From NCBI RefSeq assembly GCF_000208865.1, contig NC_018396.1:6653295-6717294 (forward strand): DNA of 64,000 bases, in the 5' to 3' direction. Positions 44,367-54,459 of the stretch are shown in pieces (position 1 is the stretch's first letter; every line of letters starts with the position of its first letter). This stretch comes from Neospora caninum Liverpool (lineage: Eukaryota > Apicomplexa > Conoidasida > Eucoccidiorida > Sarcocystidae). The position numbers were made by a program, and so were the translations under genes. The notes below the pieces were generated by a model. It searched no databases and had not been told where the DNA came from. It saw nothing but the letters and a program-made list of their open reading frames with translations.

Positions 44367-46606
44367 TTTGGAAACAGCTGGGAAGGCGCGACGATTACGA
44401 TTTAGAGGCGAATCTGCGCCCGTACGGCACCGAGGAAATGAACCAACTATCTCCGCAGGGGTGAACCCGTATCGAAATTGAGCGCAGCAGACAGGCTTCA
44501 CGCGATTCAGAACGGAGGAGGCTACGCCCAACAAATCTTAAGATCAAGAGTAACTGGGGAATGATTCTGTCACACGTAATTCCAAAATAGAAGAAACTGT
44601 CATCAATTCCAGTACTCACCGTCACTGATGGCACTTCTCTGAACAACGGATGTTGTCGTAGTCCTGTTGCGAGCCGAACCCCCCCGTGCGACCGGGTGGT
44701 CGGCTCCATACCCGCTGGAGGAAGTCCGTGTCGCCTCGAATCGTTCAATTCGAGAGCCCCCAGGATTGCATGAGGCACTGCAAAGCGGCCACACTTACAA
44801 CTCCCCAAATATCTTACACACACTAGGCAGCCCTCCTTGGCAAGCGTTGGAACGAATTCAGAAGGAAAGTGGGAAATACTTAGAGGAATTGGCGGGGATA
44901 TGGCCGGCAACTACATGTATGTCTCCCGTGTGTCGGGCCTGGCCCGCGCAGGTAACTGGCCGTCCTCCGACATTGCGCACTCTAGAAAACGCTGCGTCAA
45001 ACTGTCGGCGCAGAAGCATCGTTGTTTGCTTTTGTGTTACTGAACGATGTCATGACAATAGCAGAAGAGAAAATCGGGCTTGCTGCATCCTCACCACCAC
45101 ACACTGGCGATCCAAATATTAAAAGCTCCCGTTATCCAGGATCTTCCTCACAGTTGTGCTGTCTCCAAGGGAGATGTCCGATACAGTCGCCCCTGGCGTC
45201 TCGCGTCGTCTGGGGTTGTAAAATAACTGAGTGTATTGCTTCAGCTCCATTGCATTTGGAATGGTGTGTGAGATGCCTGGAGCCCTGCTGTTACGTCCCT
45301 GTGCGACGGGGATCTCACCCAGGTTTTCCTTGTCTTACGGTTGACGACACCATTTCTTCACTCTCGTCTCTAAAAGTCCCTCTACCTGCCGGGACATCGA
45401 AGGCCTTTTCCGGGCGAGCGCGCAGGCAAAGAGCTGCGTGGGAGGTACATTACGCAGCGCAGGTACAGTAGCATTTGGGTGAACATGCGTATCAGATTTT
45501 CCTTGAACCTGATTAATAGCGTACCGAGGAGGCGACATCCGACAGTTTACTGTTCACCAATCGGAGCAGGCTAAGGGGTCTGCCAATGGCTCAAAGGGTC
45601 ATTCCCTGAAGAAATACCAAAACGGGGAGCACACGAAACTAGAAACCCGGCTGCGACTCCAGTCACCTTGCATTTTTCTGTATTTTTTGCCGTATATCGC
45701 AGTTGGCACATCGGAACCCTTCCTGTGAAAATAGGCCTGTCGCGGCCCTTCTGACCTGAGGGTTCGGGTTTTCCTGCCCCTTTCACCTCAGTACCCATGA
45801 TTAGCGGCACTGGTCGACTAAGTTTTCGCCCTCTCGGCCGGGATTACTTGCGCGTCGTTCACTGCTGTACTTCGCACCAACAGAAATGCCTGGAGAGCGC
45901 CCAATCTGTTTCGATTCCCCTCTCAGAATGGACACACGGGTAGATGGAGACAATAAATGCGCCACTCTCTGTGTGGTCTCGTGTTGCTTGAGAATTTGGC
46001 GAGACCTGACGCAGCACAGGCGAAGAAGAGATGTGCGGAACCCGTAGTAGAAAAATTCCACCATCGTGGAAGTGCATCAGTTTGCTGTAGCGGCAGATGA
46101 AAGGAAGATAAGTGTAGGGAGTGAGAACGTGAACAGAGAAAGGGCTGTTGCCAGCGACAAATTTGGCGGGGAGAGAAGGAATCAGCAAGCGCTGCTACTC
46201 TGACACCTGACTCTCAGCATTACCCAGACGGCCTCACGTTCTGAAAAAAAGACTCTCTGTACAAAAGAGCTGCGATCCAGCGCTGTGTAACGCAAATCGA
46301 ATAAAAGAGACTCGGTAGTTGATCACGTTTTGTTGTCATCGCAGAACCTGCAAAGGATGCGGACATCGTCGCTTGCTTTTAGACTGAGGACTCGGGGAAT
46401 TCTAGTAGTAACATCATTGCACCCGAATCTAGGTATAAACTGAATCACACGTCACTTGGCAACCGAATTCGCATTCATTGGGGCGGCCGTGCGACAAAAA
46501 ATCGTGGCCTGTACACAGAGATAGTCGACAAGTTGCATCAATCATGCCCTCCGAGGGAGGAATCGTCCCCCTCCGAGAAGATGGAGAACCGTAACCGGTA
46601 ACTGGC
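44367..46606. repeat. Spacer type G (single copy)
   Basis: This 2.24 kb spacer between genes 11 and 12 has no close copy here. A segment near 45085-45150 (CCTCACCACCACACACTGG...CCAGGATCTTCC) aligns with spacers A and I. No gene recognised. Confidence 0.55.
44430..44510 (-). promoter_or_regulatory. Conserved upstream block of array gene 11 (diverged)
   Basis: Landmarks GAGGAAATGAACCA, GCAGGGGTGAACC and GCAGACAGGCTTCACG keep the order and spacing of the array consensus. Confidence 0.35.
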
Positions 46607-47653
46607 TCACTCTGAGACGTACAGGACTCCGACCAGCGTTTGTACTGCCACCGGGAAAGACACGGCCCACAGCGAAGCTCCCCACGTCCTTTCAGACGCC
46701 GAAGTTGCATTCCCTTTCACAAAGATCTTGAGAAGGCACTCTTTCAAAGTAGAGCCTTCTCCCGGTGTGTCCCTGTTTTCTGGGGCGGCCGATGCAGGGA
46801 CACATTTGTAGCAAAGGGCTGTATCCTCTGACGGTGCCGTTTTCACGACAAGCTGGTATACAGCGCCTGTCTGTTCTGGATCGTTTGTATTAGTTTCCGC
46901 TTGAGTTAATGTCGCATCAACTACAGTATCCAAGGCAACTTCGTCGGCGCACGTCCCGTCCTGGTCATCAAAAACGTTTTCCAAATTTGTTGGCTGCAGG
47001 GACAGTCCACTTCCGCATTTGAATAGGAGTGGAGATTCTGCCGATACGCTGGCCTCCTTAGTGCCGTCTTCACTGGCACACTGGAAGACGCCCTCCGGTT
47101 GATCGTCATTTTTATCGGCTTCAGGCTCTTTTTTTGGGACTGCCGCAACGGTAATTTTGACCTTGCACACGTTTCCTTCCGCTTGTGGCAACTCGGGTAA
47201 CTCTCTGCTCAGTACTTGAGCATCCAGAATACATTTGTAACACAGTAATGTCTCCGTTGCCTTACGCGAATTTTTTGGGATGGTCAGCGTGTACGTTTTT
47301 GGTTCATCATCACCTTCTCCCCCTGTCATCGCCGCATCCGTGAACAACGTGGCCAGGGTTTGAACAGACGTGCAACTGTCATCGTTGTAAACATCCGCGT
47401 TGCTTGGCGCAATCGTTGCTTTGTGAGTCGAACTACACTTGAACGAAACGGCGTCGGATTCGGCGTTGAGGGTCAAAGCAAGCGCTGCTTCCGGCTTGCC
47501 TGCTTCTTTCGTAGCCACGTCGCAGGTTTGCGCGCCGGAGGTCGAGTCGTCCACAGGAGATGCATAAGAGGAAGAAGGCTCCAGCAGGATAAGTGCCATC
47601 AAAATGGCAAGAAAGAAAGGAGAAATCTCCACCAAAGAGTATACACGATTCAT
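46607..47653 (-). CDS. SRS surface antigen, array gene 12
   Basis: A 348-residue protein with signal peptide M-N-R-V-Y-S-L-V-E-I. Domain 1 has six cysteines (L-C-Y-K-C). The linker is Lys/Asp/Glu-rich (K-K-E-P-E-A-D-K-N-D-D-Q). Domain 2 is a second outlier: F-K-C-G-S-G-L-S-L-Q-P, the sequon is lost by N-L-T to N-L-E, and T-C-A-D-E-V-A-L-D-T-V-V-D appears in place of the usual block, with all six cysteines kept. The tail (W-G-A-S-L-W-A-V-S-F-P-V-A-V) ends Y-V-S-E, with a terminal acidic residue unlike the others. Confidence 0.95.
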   Translation of the reverse strand: MNRVYSLVEISPFFLAILMALILLEPSSSYASPVDDSTSGAQTCDVATKEAGKPEAALALTLNAESDAVSFKCSSTHKATIAPSNADVYNDDSCTSVQTLATLFTDAAMTGGEGDDEPKTYTLTIPKNSRKATETLLCYKCILDAQVLSRELPELPQAEGNVCKVKITVAAVPKKEPEADKNDDQPEGVFQCASEDGTKEASVSAESPLLFKCGSGLSLQPTNLENVFDDQDGTCADEVALDTVVDATLTQAETNTNDPEQTGAVYQLVVKTAPSEDTALCYKCVPASAAPENRDTPGEGSTLKECLLKIFVKGNATSASERTWGASLWAVSFPVAVQTLVGVLYVSE

Positions 47654-49937
47654 TTCGGATGCGGACGATAAATACCCAACTCACAGCGCGGAGGCGAATG
47701 TATATAAGTAAAACGCCCACCGCGCCGGGGAAATGGATCAGCGAGTGCCGTGGCCGATTATCCAAACTATCCGCGGCAGACAGGTTTCGTCTGCACGGAA
47801 ATTGGGGGGTAAAGCTGAAAAAACGAAATAAGTGGAACAGGAGCGAAGTAAACCCGACTCAACCCTGGAGAGACGAAAGCAAAACCTTATCTATTCCGGG
47901 TTCTAATACGGCATCAATGACCCTTCAGCCGACGGCCGGAGTCGCAGTTCGGGCTTGAAAAGAGGCCCAGCCCCCGTGCGATATGGCTGCCTTGGATCGG
48001 TCAGCGGACGCCTTTGTCTTGCCTCAATCGACGAAGATGTTCACGAGGAATTGTGGGGTCGCTGCAAACTAGATACGGCCAGATCGTAATATCAGCCTTC
48101 GACGAAATGAACTACCATTCAGCGTTCAGTCGAGAGCCAATTGAAAAAGTAAGTGGAAAGTACGTAGCAGGAATAGGAATAGGAAGGGAATCGTTTGGCC
48201 GTGGATCACCAGGCTGCCGTTCGGTGGGTGCCTGCCCGGCGCATGTAAACTAGCTGCACTCCATTTTCGTGGGAGAAAAAAACCCCACTGCAGACTGTTG
48301 TCGAAGAAACACCGTTGTTTGCATTTTGTGCGATGAATCCATATAAAACGAGTTTGAGTAGAAACGTGTTTCTCACAGCAATCGTCGCTTCTTCACTCTG
48401 GCCAGGATCTTACTCTGGTGAGAGAGAGAAGCCGCCTTCGTCCAGGATCTTCCGAGTGTCTTCGCGGCAGGGGAATGTCGGGCCATCGTCCTCCTGGTGT
48501 CTCCAGTCCTCAGGTGTCCGGTGGTGTAACTGCGTCTACTGCATCAGTCACGTCGTGCCTGAAATGATGATTGCACAACCTGAAAACCCGTTTCGGAGAG
48601 CCCATCTGTCTTTCCCCTCACGTTTATTTATACCAGTCTTATTTTTTGAACTTGAAAGTCCTGTGAAAAAAAACAGTCAACGACAGCCTTGCCAGGCGAG
48701 CTGGCCTGTCGAGCGACTTAGTAGCAGCGAATTACACAGCACAGGAACGGAAACCGATTGAGGGCAAAGTCGCTACAATCTTTCCTTAATATGACTGATA
48801 ACGAGCCGCAGAGACGCCAGTCTCATTTCTTAAGATTCACGCAATGGAGACGATCCAAACGAGGCAGCCGCATTCCGTATCCTTCTCTCTACGGAGTCCG
48901 AGGGGAAACTCTCAACGATTCCCAATGTCTACGTGACAGAAATTGAAGCTAACAGGCTAGGGCGGCCCCCATCGTGCACGTTGATGATATTCTTGTGCGC
49001 ATTTCCTGGGACTCGTCATGTAATTTCGTCTAGCTATGCCTGATCTCGGCACTTCCGACTGTCTGCCTCCGCTTGTCTGCTCCTCTCGCCTCACTGACCC
49101 GGACTCGGTGCCTACATCAATGAAGAGCTTTCGCCCGCTCTGCGGGAGAGCTTGCCTGTTACGGGGCTCTGTTTTTGGCACGAGAAAAATACTTCTAAAA
49201 GTGACATATCTGCCGTCTGCCACTCATATTCCCTCTGCGAAACGCCAGAGTTTATGCGATGAACTCCCCCAGTCAATTTGCCTCTGATGAGAAAATTGAC
49301 AAGTCTAACAGCTGGAGGAATGAGAAATGCAGACGGGTACAACTCCCGGTGAAGAGGCTCCTTGATTCCACGACAGTCTGCCGCGCACCGCATGCGCAAC
49401 CGATCTGGTCGTTTACGCGTGTGGGAGAGACACCTGGGCGTAAAAAACTGTGAGTGACCAATTGAGCGCTGTAGCAGTGTACAGGAAAACAATTTTAAAG
49501 GAGAGTCAGAAAGCGACAGAGGAGTTGCAGTGGCAGAGGAAACATCGGGAAGTGAGGGCGGGAGCGACTGGAGAATTCAGCAGAAGCCAGGGAGCAGAGT
49601 ATTCTACACCAGACGTCAGTGGGGGACGACGCGTCCAAAGAGAAGAAGTTTTATCTCGTCCCTGTCATTCGTACAGCATGATGGTTTTTGTTCTGTTGGA
49701 GTCGTTCCATGTTTATGGAACTGAAGAAGCAGAAGCAGTGCACATATCGAGTCTCTCAGGTACCGCAACAAGCACACCCAAATATTAGCAAATACGTAAT
49801 TCTCGATCAGTCGATGTCCCAGTTGTTATTCTTAGTTGTCCCGCACAAATGGATGCGGAGATGAACCGGTCACAACGGGTGACCTCTAAATTACGGCCCC
49901 TTGAGACTGAGAAAAACACGTGCTCTTTGTCTCACGT
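47654..49937. repeat. Spacer type H (single copy)
   Basis: This 2.28 kb spacer has no close copy in the window. Short stretches near 48380-48540 (TCTGGCCAGGATC, GTCTCCAGTCCTCAGG) echo the other spacers. No gene recognised. Confidence 0.55.
47726..47798 (-). promoter_or_regulatory. Conserved upstream block of array gene 12 (diverged)
   Basis: Landmarks are GGGGAAATGGATCAGCGAG, GTGGCCGATTA and CGGCAGACAGGTTTCGTCTG. Confidence 0.35.
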
Positions 49938-50975
49938 CTACAAATCAACCACGCCGAGCAACATTTGTGCGGCCACACAGAAAGCGGCTGCTGCCTGCGC
50001 AACACCCCACGCAGATAAAATTGCAGACGTTGCACTTCCCTTAACAGATATTTTCAGAAGGCATTCTCTCGCAGCCGATGCTTCGTCGGTGTTGGTCTTT
50101 GTTTCTAGGTTGCTGGAAGTAGTTACACACTTGTAGCAGATGGCAGTGTCTTCAGAAGGCGCCGTCTTCACAGCAAGCTGGTACACTGGTTGTCCGTTCT
50201 GTGTAGCTTCAGTTTCAGTTTTTGTTAATGTGGCGTCGACTAGAGTCTGCAGGGCAACCTCAGCGGCGCACTTCCCGTCCTGGTCATCAAACACGTCTGT
50301 CAAATTTGTCGGGTGCAGGGACATTCCAGCTCCACATTTGAATGAGAGAGGAGATTCTGCGGAGACACTTGCCTCCTTGGTAGTTGCGGTACTGTCGCAT
50401 TCGATGGGTCCTGTGAGTTGCTCGGCATTTTCCTCGGGTTCAGGCGTCGTTTGCTCGACCTTGTCAACGGTGATTTTGACCTTGCACTCCTTTCCAGCTT
50501 GAGGTTGTGCGACACGAGAGGATATTTCGGGATCTGCAGCAGTGACGGTGCATTTATAGCAAAGCGTTTTAGTTTCCGTCCGTGAGTTAATTGGAATGAT
50601 CAGCTCGTACTTGCTTTTTCCGTTGTGTTCTGTTTCCTTTAGCTCGGCACCAGAAAAGATCGTGTTCAGCAGTTCCTGTGTTGAGCACTCGTCGTCTTTA
50701 AAGGCCTTCTCCTTCGATGGCAGAAGCGTTGCTTCCTGGGTCGAACTACACATGAACGAAATGCTGTCGGCATCGGATTTCAGAGTCAAATCAAGATGTG
50801 CTTTCAGTTTCCCCTGTTGTGGCACTGTGACATCACATGTCTCTAGCTGGTTGGTGTTCGTGCTCGAAGTGTCCTGATGGGTTGCGGAAGAGGATATCGG
50901 ATCCAGAAGGACGCTTGCCAACAGAATGGCAAGAACGCAACGGGAAAATCTCTTGAAATGGCAAAATCGACCCAT
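49938..50975 (-). CDS. SRS surface antigen, array gene 13
   Basis: A 345-residue protein with signal peptide M-G-R-F-C-H-F-K-R-F. Domain 1 has six cysteines (L-C-Y-K-C; K-S-K-Y-E-L-I-I-P near it). The linker D-K-V-E-Q-T-T-P-E-P-E-E-N is the gene 11 type. Domain 2 has T-E-T-E-A-T-Q-N-G-Q, A-I-C-Y-K-C and S-N-L-E-T-K-T-N-T-D. The tail (W-G-V-A-Q-A-A-A-A-F-C) resembles gene 1. Confidence 0.95.
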   Translation of the reverse strand: MGRFCHFKRFSRCVLAILLASVLLDPISSSATHQDTSSTNTNQLETCDVTVPQQGKLKAHLDLTLKSDADSISFMCSSTQEATLLPSKEKAFKDDECSTQELLNTIFSGAELKETEHNGKSKYELIIPINSRTETKTLCYKCTVTAADPEISSRVAQPQAGKECKVKITVDKVEQTTPEPEENAEQLTGPIECDSTATTKEASVSAESPLSFKCGAGMSLHPTNLTDVFDDQDGKCAAEVALQTLVDATLTKTETEATQNGQPVYQLAVKTAPSEDTAICYKCVTTSSNLETKTNTDEASAARECLLKISVKGSATSAILSAWGVAQAAAAFCVAAQMLLGVVDL

Positions 50976-53394
50976 TTTGGAAACAGCAGAAAAACGCCCT
51001 CGATCACAGCACGGAGGAAATGGACCAGCAAAAGCCGCAGGTGCAGCTGAGGATCCTCACTACGCGCGGCGAGTAGTTGTTCATCTGCATTAAACAGTTC
51101 ACGCACCAACGAGCGAAACGCAAAATGACTTGACCAATTGTGGAGCAAAAAAGACTCGACCATAAGAAGGGAAGAGAAAAACCATACCAATCCGCGGATC
51201 CAACTTAGTCGACGGCAGTTAAGAGGACGAGGCACGGTGTCGCAGCCCCAGCAGATGTCCCTGAGCGATCTGATGGTCAGTCAGCCCTTACCGAGTCGGC
51301 AGGCGTTCTCGTTCCCTCAATCGTTCGACAAGAATTTCACTCGGTATTGCCGAGGGCTCTGCAAAGCTGCTAGGCCTCCGTCTCGACATCGCCTCCTAGA
51401 GGAAGAAAAACTGTTCTGCTTTCAGACAAAGAACTGTTTGAAAAAGGGAGGGAAAAAGCTTTGAGCGATTACTGTCGGGGTCGCACGATTGTGCATCGCC
51501 AGACTGTCTCTCCAGCGTCACCTGCCGGGCCAATATTGAAGGTCACACGCGAGGCTCGTGCACCCAACAAACGCCCTGCTCGAATCCGCTGGCGGAGAAG
51601 GGTCGATGTCAAGCTTTTATTTCGTGAGGCAATGCGAAGAGAGGTGAAGGATAACGCCTTCCTTATTTTTTCAACTCTCATCGCCCCACACGGGTGAAAG
51701 TCCAAAACCCTCGTCCAGGATCTTTCCGGCAGTCCCCTCGGCGGGGAGATGCCAAATCACCGCCGCCCTTGTGTCTCCTGGTCACTGGTGTCGAGGGATA
51801 CTCGTGACTACTGCGTCATCCTGCTGTGTTTGTAAGTCTGTTTGCGTTGCTCAGAGCCCTGCACGCCGGAGGCTCTACGGCTTATTTCCCCCGTGCGGCT
51901 AACTACACCACTCTTTCTCTGGAACGCACAAAACGCGGGCCCTGGGCTTAAAATGGGGACCTAAACGAGGTCGCCAGCGAAGCGCTTTGCTGGCAGGAGA
52001 TTGTGACGTGAAGGCACGAGAGTGAGTGCGTCACAATCTTCAAGTTTCTTCAGAGGATCGCAGTGTTCCGGCACGACAGACAAGCCCAACACTGTTTACT
52101 ATTCTCGCGGTTGTAAAGACGCACACTGCCAGCGAAAATTGTTCTCATCCGCAACAGTATCGCAAAGGGAGAGTCCGTCAACGTTTCCGCGATCGGAAGA
52201 CACAATAATATAGGTGGTTCTGTCTGTGATTTCAACTAAATCTTGTGTGTATGCGTTACCTGAAGTATACTTCCCGCGGTTGCGCATTTCGTCTTCTCCC
52301 TAGTCTATGAATTTCTCCCTCCTACCCAGTCCACGTTATGGGGCTTGTGACGCATCAGTGAGCCTGTGCATGTGGAGGCGCCGGCGCTGTTTCACGCTCT
52401 CAAACTGAGAGCAGTCCGCGCGTTCTTAGGTTCCGTTCTATTCACACGGAGACGCGACTCCTGAATACGCTCCCTACTTTCCCTACCTTTTTTCGACTCC
52501 TGCTCCGTGCACTCGTCCGAAGAGCCAGAGTTTATGCAATCGATTTCCTGCTCGAGATGCCTCCATAGAAGATAGTATCAAGTCCGAACAGATTCATATC
52601 TAAGATCCGCTTGTTCAGAGAACTACACATGTGCAGGCTCTGTTATTCGGCGGAAGTTTGCAACGCAGCTCATCTCTAAGGGACACAACCACCTCGTGAG
52701 TGTGTGTGGGAGTGGACCGTGACCTCACGTTCACATTGGTATAACTCAAATCGAATCAGCAGAGGCATTTTCGTACCTAGGGACTTGAATATGACCCCAG
52801 TTACGAGATACAGACAACCAAGGTCTTCATGATTGCTGTACCCCACCATCCCACAGGACTGCTTAAGGCAACCCCCCAGCAAAATGTGGAAGATAAACTC
52901 CTGGTTGCAACGGCTCAGGCATAAACAGGGGTGGGCAGACGGAAGCCATAATACGAACAGAGAGAGCGATGACAGACGGAAAGGCGGAGAGGGGAGAACC
53001 GCTTCCGTAGAAAAAACGGAATCGGGAGATGCGAGTATTGTATTCAATAGCGGGCGAACTTTTGCGATCGCGGGGAACCCATCCACAGGAACATACTTTG
53101 TATAGTCCCCACGTTTCATAGTCATTGATAGTGGCGTTCATTGTTGCGTGGACCTCGTTCCATATTCATGGAACCGAGGAAGCAGAAAATGCGGGCATCC
53201 CCAGTCGTCCAGGTTCCGGCATAGGATATGCAGACTCATTAGCACATCCCACAAGAACTACTATAACGCTGTCGAACTCGTCCAGTTGATATCATCAAGT
53301 ATCGAACGCAGGCGCCTGTGGGTGTTGACCGACGGTGACAGTTCCCCTCTTAATCACTCTCTGTCGCGGGAGAGGGGAGCGAGTGCCTCCTGTC
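50976..53394. repeat. Spacer type I (single copy)
   Basis: This 2.42 kb spacer has no close copy, but the segment 51670-51800 (CACACGGGTGAAAGTCC, GTCCAGGATCTTTCC, GTCTCCTGGTCACTGG) clearly aligns with the middle of spacers A, D and F. No gene recognised. Confidence 0.55.
51011..51052 (-). promoter_or_regulatory. Conserved upstream block of array gene 13 (partial)
   Basis: Only the first half is kept: GGAGGAAATGGACCAGC and GCCGCAGGTGCAGC. The inverted-repeat half is not recognisable. Confidence 0.3.
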
Positions 53395-54459
53395 TCACAT
53401 CGAGATGCAGAAGAGAGCGAACAGAATTTGCACTCCCACAAAGAACGCGACTCCCTCCTCAGGGGCTCCCCACTTGGCCGACGCGGAAGACGCGCTTCCC
53501 TTCACAGATATTTTCAGAAGGCACGCTTCCCCTGTCGAGCGTTCCCCCGAGGCGGTCTTGCCTTTTTCGTTGCTGGATGATGAAGGTACGCACTTGTAGC
53601 AGAGGGCAGTGTCTTCAGAAGGAGCCGTCTTCACAGCAAGCTGGTACACTGGTTGTTCGTTCTCAGGGGCGTCAGTTCCGGCTTGTTCTAGTGTAGCATC
53701 GACGAGAGACTGCAGCGTAACCTGCGGAGTGCACTTCCCGTCCCGGTCGTTATACACATCTGTCAACGCTGTCGGATGCAGGGACATTCCAGCTCCACAT
53801 TTGAATGAGAGAGGAGATTCTGCGGAAACGCTCGCCTCCTCGGTGGCGTTCGCACTGGCGCATTCGATGATACTTGTTTGTTGCTCTTCAATCTGTTCAT
53901 TTTCTTGGTCTTTTGGGGGTACTCCCACAACGGTAATTTTGACCTTGCACTCTTTTCCCGCTTCAACACCTGGGATTTCACGGGCATGGAGAGAGCCTGA
54001 AGCCGGTGGCAGTTTACATTTGTAGTACAGTACTGTGTCGTTCGTCGTACGTGACTCACTTGGGACAGTCAGCTTGTATGTTGGTGTTTGAGCGTCGACT
54101 TCGTGCTGATTATTTTTTTCTTCATCTAGTGTGGCACTGGCAAACAGCGACTGAAGGGGTACAGCGTTTGAGCAGTCCTCTTCATTGTAGACATTCTTTT
54201 GGTCCGGCGGCTCAAGTGTTGTTTGCGCTTTCGAACTACACTTAAACGAAACGCTTTTCTCATCCGGCGGGAGAGTCAGCAAGAGCTCCCCTTCAAGCGA
54301 GATAGCTGCCTTTTCAACCGTGTCGCAAGAGCGCACGGTGGTGCTCGAGGAGTTAGCGGATGATGAGGCGTGAGATGAACTCGGCTCTAGAAGCACGCCA
54401 GCCACGAGGAAGGCTAGATGCCAACAAGAAACCATCGAAAGGGGGCAACCTTGAGCCAT
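53395..54459 (-). CDS. SRS surface antigen, array gene 14
   Basis: A 354-residue protein with signal peptide M-A-Q-G-C-P-L-S-M-V, unlike genes 3 and 10 although all three share the same upstream spacer. Domain 1 has five cysteines (L-Y-Y-K-C). Domain 2 is the third outlier: T-A-L-T-D-V-Y-N-D-R-D replaces T-N-L-T-D-V-F-D-D-Q-D, so the sequon is lost, and C-T-P-Q-V-T-L-Q-S-L replaces C-A-A-E-V-A-L-Q-T-L. The rest of domain 2 returns to the common type. The tail (K-W-G-A-P-E-E-G-V-A-F-F) is its own. Confidence 0.95.
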   Translation of the reverse strand: MAQGCPLSMVSCWHLAFLVAGVLLEPSSSHASSSANSSSTTVRSCDTVEKAAISLEGELLLTLPPDEKSVSFKCSSKAQTTLEPPDQKNVYNEEDCSNAVPLQSLFASATLDEEKNNQHEVDAQTPTYKLTVPSESRTTNDTVLYYKCKLPPASGSLHAREIPGVEAGKECKVKITVVGVPPKDQENEQIEEQQTSIIECASANATEEASVSAESPLSFKCGAGMSLHPTALTDVYNDRDGKCTPQVTLQSLVDATLEQAGTDAPENEQPVYQLAVKTAPSEDTALCYKCVPSSSSNEKGKTASGERSTGEACLLKISVKGSASSASAKWGAPEEGVAFFVGVQILFALFCISM

